Both the position numbers and the translations under genes were made by a program. Shown in pieces: positions 1-7,011 of a stretch of DNA of 64,000 nt. Origin of the DNA: an uncultured Lachnospiraceae bacterium (GTDB taxonomy: Bacteria > Bacillota > Clostridia > Lachnospirales > Lachnospiraceae); assembly GCA_900550235.1 (NCBI GenBank), contig URRQ01000004.1:11061-75060 (forward strand), read 5' to 3'. Within the stretch, counting starts at the first letter, position 1, and each line of letters starts with the position of its first letter. The notes beneath the pieces are model-generated. The model saw only the letters and a list, made by a program, of their open reading frames with translations, did not search any database and was not told where the DNA came from.

Positions 1-1811
1 AGAAGGAAATTCTGGACGGAGAAAAAGAACTTACCGATGCGGAACAGGAGATTTTGGATGGAGAACAGGAGATTGCGGACGGAGAGAAAGAGTTAGCGGA
101 TGCAAAACTGGAGGTACAGGATATAGATATGCCGAAGTGGTATGTCTACGACCGAGATGTATTTGAGCAATATACAGGATATGGCGAAAATGCGGATCGT
201 ATGAGAGCGATCGGAGAAGTATTTCCGGTTCTGTTCTTCCTTGTTGCGGCGCTGATCAGTCTGACTACAATGACTCGTATGGTAGAGGAACAGAGAGTGC
301 AGATTGGAACGCTCAAAGCGCTAGGTTACAGCAAATTCTCTATTGCAGGAAAGTATCTTGGATATGCTTTTGTCGCTACGTTAGGAGGAAGCATCGTAGG
401 AGTTCTTGCCGGAGAAAAACTGTATCCTTATATCATTGTTACTGCATATAAGATTATGTATCCGCATCTTCCGAATGTAGTGATTCCATACAATATGAAA
501 TATGCGATCATGGCTACTGCGGCAGCGATTTTCTGCACGATGGCAGCGACAGTTTTCGCATGTTACAAAGAGTTAGCAGCACAACCTGCAGTATTGATGA
601 GACCTCCGGCTCCAAAACAAGGAAAGCGCGTATTCCTGGAACGAGTAACATTCTTATGGAAACGTCTTAGTTTTATTTGGAAGTCTACGATACGGAATCT
701 GATTCGTTATAAGAAACGATTTTTCATGACGGTATTCGGAATCGGAGGCTGTATGGCATTGATTCTTGTAGGATATGGGTTACGAGATTCTATTTACAAC
801 ATTGCAGTAATTCAGTATGAGGACATTCAAAAATACGATGTGATGACGATTTTAGATGAAGATGCGTCAAAAGAAGAAAAGATGGCTTTGGAGCAGTATA
901 TTTCCGGAGAATCCGAGCTTTCAGATGAGCTGAATATTTATATGAAAAATATGACCATCGGAATAAAAGACATGGAGGAAGAAGCATATGTATTTGTTCC
1001 AAAGGAAGAAGAAAAATTCAAAAACTTTGTAGTATTACAAGACCGAAGAACAAAAGAAGAATATGCGCTAGATGAAGAGGGAGCTGTCTTGACCGAAAAA
1101 ATGGCGCGGACGCTTGGTGTGGAAGCAGGAGACAGTATTTACATACAAGACGAGAAATTTGGAGAAAAAGAAATTCAAATTACGGCAGTATGTGAGAATT
1201 ATATGGGTCACTATCTCTATTTGACAAAGGGAGCGTATGCGAAGTTGTTTGGAGAAGAGCCAAAATACAATACGAAGATTTTCCAAATGAAGGAGTATCA
1301 GGAAGAGAAAGCCATGAAGATTGGTGAAGAGATGTTGGCAACAAAGGCGGCGATCAATGTACAGTATATGGATAATATGCGAGGAAGAATTGAAGATATG
1401 TTGACAACATTAGACAGCGTCATTGTCGTATTGATCACGGCTGCGGGAATGTTAGCGTTTGTCGTACTGTATAATTTGAATAACATCAATATTACAGAAC
1501 GAAGAAGAGAACTTGCTACGATCAAAGTACTGGGATTTTTTGATAAAGAAGTAGCGGCATACGTTTACCGTGAGAATGTATTATTGACGATCATCGGGGC
1601 GATTGCCGGATGTGGTCTAGGGTATCTTTTACACCGATTTGTAATCGTGACGGTAGAAGTAGATGATGTGATGTTCGGTAGAAATATCGAATGGAAGAGC
1701 TACCTGATCGCAATGCTGTTTACCATTGGATTCTCTGCTTTTGTTAACTGGGTAATGTATTTTAAACTGAAAAAGATTGATATGGTAGAATCTTTGAAAA
1801 GTGTAGAATAG
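1..1811 (+). CDS. FtsX-family ABC transporter permease, 3' part
   Basis: The frame is open from base 3, so the gene begins upstream of the window and only its C-terminal ~600 residues are seen. The visible protein starts in an acidic, heptad-like stretch of repeated DGEKEL/DGEQEI units, probably an extracellular coiled coil. Two FtsX-type permease blocks follow: one with several membrane helices and the signature region around VEEQRVQIGTLKALGYS, then an extracellular domain, then a second block with ITERRRELATIKVLGF and further helices. This matches large two-module FtsX permeases of Firmicutes that pair with a separate ATPase. The ATPase would lie upstream, outside the window. Substrate is unknown; lipoprotein or antimicrobial-peptide handling is typical of the family. 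A TTG at 54 could be read as a start, but the upstream open frame of the same composition argues against it. Confidence 0.85.
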   Translation, partial: KEILDGEKELTDAEQEILDGEQEIADGEKELADAKLEVQDIDMPKWYVYDRDVFEQYTGYGENADRMRAIGEVFPVLFFLVAALISLTTMTRMVEEQRVQIGTLKALGYSKFSIAGKYLGYAFVATLGGSIVGVLAGEKLYPYIIVTAYKIMYPHLPNVVIPYNMKYAIMATAAAIFCTMAATVFACYKELAAQPAVLMRPPAPKQGKRVFLERVTFLWKRLSFIWKSTIRNLIRYKKRFFMTVFGIGGCMALILVGYGLRDSIYNIAVIQYEDIQKYDVMTILDEDASKEEKMALEQYISGESELSDELNIYMKNMTIGIKDMEEEAYVFVPKEEEKFKNFVVLQDRRTKEEYALDEEGAVLTEKMARTLGVEAGDSIYIQDEKFGEKEIQITAVCENYMGHYLYLTKGAYAKLFGEEPKYNTKIFQMKEYQEEKAMKIGEEMLATKAAINVQYMDNMRGRIEDMLTTLDSVIVVLITAAGMLAFVVLYNLNNINITERRRELATIKVLGFFDKEVAAYVYRENVLLTIIGAIAGCGLGYLLHRFVIVTVEVDDVMFGRNIEWKSYLIAMLFTIGFSAFVNWVMYFKLKKIDMVESLKSVE

Positions 1812-1848
1812 CAGAGTTTATGGAAATTTTATAATATTTATAGTTTTG

Positions 1849-1875
1849 TTAGCACTCTTTGTTAAAGAGTGCTAA
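1849..1875 (+). promoter_or_regulatory. CIRCE operator (HrcA site) upstream of htpG
   Basis: TTAGCACTC, nine bases, then GAGTGCTAA. This is a perfect 9-9-9 CIRCE element, the operator of the heat-shock repressor HrcA. It lies 100 bases before the htpG start codon. Confidence 0.93.
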
Positions 1876-1882
1876 TTTTATA

Positions 1883-1911
1883 TTGACTTTTTGGAAATAG
1901 GGTATTAAGAT
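1883..1911 (+). promoter_or_regulatory. Promoter of htpG, -35 TTGACT / -10 TAAGAT
   Basis: TTGACT (1883-1888), a 17-nt spacer and TAAGAT (1906-1911). It lies just downstream of CIRCE. The -10 overlaps the left arm of a separate palindrome at 1909-1933. Confidence 0.6.
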
Positions 1912-1933
1912 ATCTTTTAGGCGAAAAGATATC
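1909..1933 (+). promoter_or_regulatory. 10-bp perfect inverted repeat over the htpG -10/start region
   Basis: GATATCTTTT, five bases, AAAAGATATC. It overlaps the proposed -10 and transcription start, so it may be a second operator. If transcription starts further upstream it would instead be a leader hairpin. A smaller 5-bp stem with a GAAA loop follows at 1935-1948. Confidence 0.55.
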
Positions 1934-1974
1934 AATACCGAAAGGTATAACATAATAAAAAGGAGTTGTTTGAA

Positions 1975-3993
1975 ATGGGAACAAAACATGGAAATCTTTC
2001 AATCAATAGTGAGAACATTTTTCCAATCATTAAAAAATGGATGTATTCAGATCACGATATTTTTGTACGTGAGTTAGTATCGAACGGATGTGACGCCATC
2101 ACAAAATTAAAGAAATTAGATATGATGGGCGAATATACAATGCCGGATGATTATAAGGCGAAGATTCTGGTTATTGTGAACCCGGAAGAGAAGACATTGA
2201 AGTTTACAGATAACGGTATCGGTATGACGGCTGAAGAAGTAGAAGAATACATTACACAGATTGCGTTTTCCGGTGCAACAGAATTCCTTGAAAAATATAA
2301 GGATAAGACAACAGAAGACGATATGATCGGACATTTTGGTCTCGGATTCTATTCAGCATTCATGGTAGCAGACGAAGTACATATCGATACACTTTCCTAT
2401 AAAGAAGGTGCGGCTCCGGTACATTGGACTTGTGACGGCGGTACAGAGTACGATATGGAAGAAGGGAATAAAACAACCGTTGGAACAGAAATTACTCTTT
2501 TCTTAAACGAAGACAGCGTAGCATTTTCTAACGAATATCGTGTACGAGAAGTGCTTGAAAAATACTGCTCTTTCATGCCGGTAGAGATTTACTTGTCAAG
2601 AGAAAATGCAGAGCAGGAATATGAGACAATTCCAGAAGAAGAACTTCGTGAAGATGATGTAGTCGTAGAACATATTCATGAAGACGCGAAGATGGAAGAA
2701 AGAGAAAATGAAAACGGCGAAAAAGAAATGGTAGAGGTTTCACCGGCATCTGAGAAAGTGAAGATTAACAAACGTCCGGTTCCGTTAAATGATATCCATC
2801 CGCTTTGGGCAAAACACCCAAATGAGTGTTCAAAAGAAGAATATATTGAATTCTACAGAAAAGTATTTATGGATTACAAAGAACCGTTATTCTGGATTCA
2901 TTTGAATATGGACTATCCATTTAACTTAAAAGGAATTCTTTACTTCCCAAAAATCAATATGGAATATGAATCTATCGAAGGAACAATCAAACTTTACAAT
3001 AATCAGGTGTTTATCGCAGATAACATCAAAGAAGTGATTCCGGAATTCTTGATGTTGTTGAAAGGTGTGATTGATTGCCCGGACCTTCCGCTTAACGTAT
3101 CAAGAAGTGCGTTGCAGAATGATGGATTTGTCAATAAGATTGCAGACTACATTTCGAAGAAAGTGGCAGATAAGCTTTCTGGAATGTGCAAGACAGATCG
3201 TGAGAACTATGAGAAATACTGGGATGATATCAGTCCGTTTATCAAATTTGGTTGCTTAAAAGATGAAAAATTCTGCGATAAGATGAGCGACTATATGCTC
3301 TTTAAGAACTTGGAACACAAATATCTTACATTAAAAGATATAGCAGGAGAGAAACCGGAAAAAGAAGAAGGAAAAGAAATTGAGAAAAAGACCATCTTCT
3401 ATGTAACAGATGAACAGCAGCAGAGCCAGTATATCAATATGTTCAAAGCAGAAGGTCAAGATGCAGTAATTTTAACACATAATATTGATTCTGCATTTAT
3501 CTCACAGTTAGAGCAGAGAAATGAACATGTGAAATTCCAGCGTATCGATGCGGATTTAACAGATCACTTCAAAGAAGAAGTGTCTGAGGAAGATGCAAAA
3601 GTGTTGGAAGAAAACAAAGAGACTTTGACAGAAGTATTTAGAAAAGCTCTTGCAAATGACAAATTAGAAGTTAAAGTTGAGAAACTGAAAAATGAAAATG
3701 TTGCTTCTATGGTGACTTTATCAGAAGAATCCCGCCGTATGCAGGAAATGATGAAGATGTATAATATGTACGGAATGGATCCGTCTATGTTTGGAACAGA
3801 TGTAACACTTGTATTAAATGCAAACCATCCACTCGTACAGTATGTATTGGAACATAAAGATGGCGAACATACAGAAATGTTCTGTAAACAGCTTTATGAC
3901 CTTGCACTTCTTAGCAACAAACCGTTGAATCCGGAAGAGATGACAGAGTTTGTAAAGAGAAGCAATGAGATTATGATGTTATTGGCAAAATAA
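1975..3993 (+). CDS. htpG: Chaperone HtpG (bacterial Hsp90)
   Basis: 672 residues. HtpG is a cytosolic ATP-dependent dimeric chaperone. The N-terminal GHKL ATPase shows the ELVSNGCDAI helix (the family more often has SNASDA), TDNGIGM, and the lid motif IGHFGLGFYSAF. The middle domain has LPLNVSRSALQ. A C-terminal dimerisation region ends the protein. The ATG at 1975 is preferred over an in-frame TTG at 1966 because AAGGAG (1960-1965) is nine bases upstream. A CIRCE element upstream points to HrcA control, unlike the Bacillus subtilis htpG gene, which is not CIRCE-controlled. A terminator follows, so the gene is probably monocistronic. Confidence 0.97.
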   Translation: MGTKHGNLSINSENIFPIIKKWMYSDHDIFVRELVSNGCDAITKLKKLDMMGEYTMPDDYKAKILVIVNPEEKTLKFTDNGIGMTAEEVEEYITQIAFSGATEFLEKYKDKTTEDDMIGHFGLGFYSAFMVADEVHIDTLSYKEGAAPVHWTCDGGTEYDMEEGNKTTVGTEITLFLNEDSVAFSNEYRVREVLEKYCSFMPVEIYLSRENAEQEYETIPEEELREDDVVVEHIHEDAKMEERENENGEKEMVEVSPASEKVKINKRPVPLNDIHPLWAKHPNECSKEEYIEFYRKVFMDYKEPLFWIHLNMDYPFNLKGILYFPKINMEYESIEGTIKLYNNQVFIADNIKEVIPEFLMLLKGVIDCPDLPLNVSRSALQNDGFVNKIADYISKKVADKLSGMCKTDRENYEKYWDDISPFIKFGCLKDEKFCDKMSDYMLFKNLEHKYLTLKDIAGEKPEKEEGKEIEKKTIFYVTDEQQQSQYINMFKAEGQDAVILTHNIDSAFISQLEQRNEHVKFQRIDADLTDHFKEEVSEEDAKVLEENKETLTEVFRKALANDKLEVKVEKLKNENVASMVTLSEESRRMQEMMKMYNMYGMDPSMFGTDVTLVLNANHPLVQYVLEHKDGEHTEMFCKQLYDLALLSNKPLNPEEMTEFVKRSNEIMMLLAK

Positions 3994-4005
3994 ATTTTAA
4001 GTAAT

Positions 4006-4055
4006 AAAAAGCGTCTTGCAGAGTTTGAGTATCAGGCTTGGCAAGACGTTTTTTA
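4006..4055 (+). terminator. Rho-independent terminator of htpG
   Basis: CGTCTTGC (4012-4019) pairs with GCAAGACG (4041-4048) and is followed by a run of six T. Confidence 0.85.
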
Positions 4056-4068
4056 TGGAAAAGTTGTG

Positions 4069-4097
4069 TTGTGAGAAACAGAGGGACATGATATACT
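4069..4097 (+). promoter_or_regulatory. Promoter for the ADP-ribose locus
   Basis: TTGTGA (4069-4074), 17 bases, TATACT (4092-4097). It is the best promoter match between the htpG terminator and the macrodomain gene, so it probably starts the operon. Confidence 0.5.
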
Positions 4098-4126
4098 ATA
4101 AAAAATAGACTTTGGGCGGTTGTGTC

Positions 4127-4213
4127 ATGAATACAGGGATAAAAGAAATAGTAATAAAAGAAATCAAAATTGCTAGTGCAAAAGTCACTCGAAGAGACAC
4201 AGCAGTTGTTTGA
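4127..4213 (+). other. Possible 28-residue leader ORF
   Basis: An ATG at 4127 opens 28 codons to a TGA at 4211. It has no good ribosome site. It is in the same frame as the macrodomain gene, and after the TGA the frame stays open into that gene's ATG at 4259. It may be a leader peptide, chance, or the remnant of a longer N-terminus. Confidence 0.2.
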
Positions 4214-4258
4214 TGCTTTGATGAAAAAATATTTTTCATAAGAGGAAAGAAGTGCAGT

Positions 4259-5113
4259 ATGGACAGACGGTCGAAAAATATAGAGATTTTTAAAGATACC
4301 ATAAGACAATGTAGAGAAAATAGAATATTGCAAGAGTCCATACGATCATCTATTGAACAGCAAAAAGTGTATATGGAAACGGATTTTCTTGAAGAAATAG
4401 TGAATGAAAAACGTTATAAAGATCAAGCAAAAGTTATTGTGTCCAAGAAGCGTTCTTTTGAAGCGGCAAGTTATTATGTAGGGAAGAAAGTGTGCGTACA
4501 CAATTTCGCCTCTGCAACAAATCCGGGTGGTGGTGCCGTACATGGTTCCAGCGCACAGGAGGAGTGCTTGTGCAGATGTAGTACATTATATCCTGCACTT
4601 AGCGAGGAAAATGTAATATATCAATTCTATAATAGACATCGTCAGTTACTTCAGGAGAATCAAATGACGGCTCTATATAATGATGATTGTATCTATACAC
4701 CGGAAATTATCGTATTCAAGTCGGACATAGATTTTCCGGAATTGTTATCAGAAGAAAAGTGGTATAAAGTTGACGTTTTGACGATGGCAGCACCGAATCT
4801 TAGAGAAAAACCAAGTAATCGGATGAATCCACATTCAGGAGAAAAGGCCACGATTGGAGAAATAGAATTAAAAGAACTTCATAAGAAACGAATGAGTAGA
4901 TTTTTTGAGGTTTCAAAAAGAAACGGAGCAGAAGTTTTAATTCTTGGAGCATTTGGTTGTGGAGCGTTTTGTAATTCGCCAAAGTGTGTAGCGGAAGCAA
5001 TGAAAGAGGTTATAGAAGCGTATACCTATGACTTTGAGACGATAGAATTTGCAGTATACTGTTCACCGAGAAGTGATGAGAACTATCGTACATTTTGCAA
5101 GGTATTCGGATAA
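4259..5113 (+). CDS. PARG-like macrodomain protein (TIGR02452/PF10021 type)
   Basis: 284 residues. Microbial-type poly(ADP-ribose) glycohydrolase domain. The signature GGG-x7-QEE is visible at residues 90-102, preceded by ASATNP. A second conserved block, VLILGAFGCGAFCNSP, lies near the C-terminus and is typical of the macro fold that binds ADP-ribose. In the family this domain removes ADP-ribose from proteins or binds it. The next gene begins 14 bases later and encodes a DUF3990 protein with ADP-ribosyltransferase-like motifs. The pair therefore resembles a writer/eraser system of the DarT-DarG kind (inference). Start: ATG 4259, with a weak AGAGGA about 12 bases upstream. It could also be a housekeeping ADP-ribose hydrolase. 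Confidence 0.85.
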   Translation: MDRRSKNIEIFKDTIRQCRENRILQESIRSSIEQQKVYMETDFLEEIVNEKRYKDQAKVIVSKKRSFEAASYYVGKKVCVHNFASATNPGGGAVHGSSAQEECLCRCSTLYPALSEENVIYQFYNRHRQLLQENQMTALYNDDCIYTPEIIVFKSDIDFPELLSEEKWYKVDVLTMAAPNLREKPSNRMNPHSGEKATIGEIELKELHKKRMSRFFEVSKRNGAEVLILGAFGCGAFCNSPKCVAEAMKEVIEAYTYDFETIEFAVYCSPRSDENYRTFCKVFG

Positions 5114-5127
5114 CAACAGGAGAGTTT

Positions 5128-5775
5128 ATGGAGAAAATAATCTTATATCATGGAAGCCCAGAAAAGAAATTCACTCCGGAATATGGAAAAGGAAATGACA
5201 AACATGATTACGGTCGAGGATTTTATCTTACTGATAATAAAGAACTTGCACAAGAATGGGCTGTTTGTATTCCAAATACAATTTCCGGTTGGGTTCATAA
5301 ATATGAGTTGGATTGCACGGAGTTGAAGATTTTAGATTTTGAAGAAAAAGGAATTCTTGTTTGGTTGGCGGAATTAATGAAACATCGAGATGCTGACGAA
5401 TCCAGACGTTATCGTGTTCTTTCAAAAAAGTTCATTGAAAAGTATGCTATAGATACGGAAGGATATGATGTAATCAAGGGATGGAGAGCAAATGCGTCTT
5501 ACTTTTACATTGCTAAGGCATTTGTGAGAGATGAGATTGACATGGATATTTTAGAAGAACTTTTGCATTTAGGTGACCTGGGAATTCAATATAGTTTGAA
5601 GTCTGAAAAAGCATTTCAACATTTAAAAGAAATAGTTGAAGAATGTGAACAAGTTGATTATCACATTTTTAATGAGAAATATAACGCGCGTGATATATAT
5701 GCTAGAAGCAGAATGAAAGAATTGATTAATTCCGAAGAAAATAAAGTAGAGAAAGTGTTTAGTACGCTAATATAG
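5128..5775 (+). CDS. DUF3990 protein, ADP-ribosyltransferase-like
   Basis: 215 residues. The N-terminus has LYHGS (His 8), then DYGRGFYLT and an ALA-type helix ending QEWA. Further on come YDVIKGWRAN and SYFYIAKAFV. These are hallmarks of DUF3990, which I take to share the NAD-dependent ADP-ribosyltransferase fold: an H-Y-E-like arrangement with His in the first strand and G-x-G-F-Y-L-T in the second. Start at ATG 5128 with AGGAG five bases upstream; an in-frame GTG/TTG-type start at 5095 would overlap the preceding gene. It sits between the PARG-like gene and a small partner gene with tight spacing. Likely role: toxin or signalling transferase neutralised by its neighbours (inference). Target and activity are unknown. 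Confidence 0.75.
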   Translation: MEKIILYHGSPEKKFTPEYGKGNDKHDYGRGFYLTDNKELAQEWAVCIPNTISGWVHKYELDCTELKILDFEEKGILVWLAELMKHRDADESRRYRVLSKKFIEKYAIDTEGYDVIKGWRANASYFYIAKAFVRDEIDMDILEELLHLGDLGIQYSLKSEKAFQHLKEIVEECEQVDYHIFNEKYNARDIYARSRMKELINSEENKVEKVFSTLI

Positions 5776-5785
5776 GAGTTTTATT

Positions 5786-6211
5786 ATGTATGATGAATCG
5801 TATCTGAATGAAGTAGTGGAAACCCAAGGGGAATTGTTCGGAAAAGTAGATGAACACGTACCAGAAATAGACATATATGATTTTATTGAGAAATATATGA
5901 ATGGTAAGACGCGAGCATACATTGATCAAGGACAGGCGTATGTAGCAACGATGTCAGCGGCGGAACTATGGGAATATTTTCAAAAAGAGGATTCTTATAT
6001 TCCAAAAGAAGGAAAAGCAATCGGGGGATTTGCTGCAGATTGGACAGGGAGATTTTATGCGTATTATCAATGGTATTATAAGATGACAAGTAGGCAGGTA
6101 ATTAAGAAGATTCCTGTTGATTTTATCGTAGCAGGTTATAGGGGGCTGCATGATTTGGAACTGGAATTGGCAGTTCAAAAAGTCCATGAACAAATTGAGA
6201 AAAGAAGATAA
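5786..6211 (+). CDS. Small helical partner protein of the DUF3990 gene
   Basis: 141 residues, not recognised with certainty. It starts ten bases after the DUF3990 gene, with TAGGAG overlapping that gene's stop region, so it is co-translated. The protein is predicted mainly helical and rich in Tyr and Trp (for example AADWTGRFYAYYQWYY), with no signal peptide and no membrane segment. Position and size fit an antitoxin or accessory subunit of the DUF3990 protein, but that rests on context only. Confidence 0.6.
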   Translation: MYDESYLNEVVETQGELFGKVDEHVPEIDIYDFIEKYMNGKTRAYIDQGQAYVATMSAAELWEYFQKEDSYIPKEGKAIGGFAADWTGRFYAYYQWYYKMTSRQVIKKIPVDFIVAGYRGLHDLELELAVQKVHEQIEKRR

Positions 6212-6237
6212 AGGAAATGAAAGAGAGAGGATGGAAG

Positions 6238-6979
6238 ATGCCGGAGAATACAAATTTTGACTTTTTAAAACAAGATAACATATTTGAAGGATTTGCAGAG
6301 CAGGCTATCGAAGCAGAAAGAAGTCTTCAGATTTCTACATCTACATGTGCGATTCTATGCAGACGTGCGCTTGAATTGGCGGTAAGATTTGTGTATGAGA
6401 GACTTGATGAAGTATTTACCGAGAAAAGAAAGAACGATTTATGCGACCAGTTTTGAGGAGAAAATTCTAGATGAAAAGGAAGGAGAATCACTTCGTTTTG
6501 GCAATGACTTGCAAAACTATAAGAAACGAGTAGAATCCTATTTGAAAGAACATCAAGATAATTTGGCTGTTTATAAATTGAGAACAAATAAGCAATTGAC
6601 AGGAACGGATTTGAAAGAACTGGAACGTATCTTGTGGACAGAATTGGGAACAAAAGAAGAGTATAGGAAAGAATATGGGGATACTCCGATAGGAAAACTT
6701 GTCCGAAGAATTGTGGGAACGGATCGAGCAGCTGTAAATGAAGCGTTTAGTGAATTTCTAACAGAGGAAAAGTTGAATGTAAATCAGCTTCGATTTGTGA
6801 ATTTGATTGTAGATTATATCGTAGTGAATGGAAATGTGGAAGACAACACGGTCTTTACAATGGAACCTTTTAAAAGCGCGGGAAGCATCACTTCGATTTT
6901 TAAAAACAATCTTTCTACAGCTAGTCGTATATTAAAAGTAGTAGAAGAAATTCGCAAAAATTCAGAAGGAATTGCATAA
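6238..6979 (+). pseudogene. Remnant of type I restriction subunit HsdR, internally deleted
   Basis: Two HsdR fragments are fused out of frame. The first (6238 to about 6430) encodes NFDFLKQDNIFEGFAEQAIE and the DUF4145-like helical start of HsdR, ending at a TGA at 6454. The second, in another frame from about 6430 to 6979, encodes the HsdR C-terminal domain (EcoEI_R_C type), including ILWTELGTKEEYRKEYGD and LRFVNLIVDYIV. The whole nuclease and helicase core, roughly 700 residues in normal HsdR, is missing at the junction. No hsdM or hsdS is seen nearby. This is a deletion scar of a type I restriction or HsdR-like system and should be non-functional. Confidence 0.85.
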
Positions 6980-7011
6980 GAAGGGGGGCGTTGCCCCCTT
7001 CAGTTTTTTTT
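6980..7011 (+). terminator. Terminator between the HsdR remnant and the helicase gene
   Basis: GAAGGGGG (6980-6987) pairs with CCCCCTTC (6994-7001) and is followed by eight T on the + strand. Its T-run touches the stop codon of the minus-strand helicase gene, so the two genes converge here. Confidence 0.85.

Noticed and set aside
1794..1835. Alternative htpG promoter with TATAAT at 1830 upstream of CIRCE
   Set aside because: The nearest -35-like box (TTGAAA at 1794) is 30 bases away, too far.
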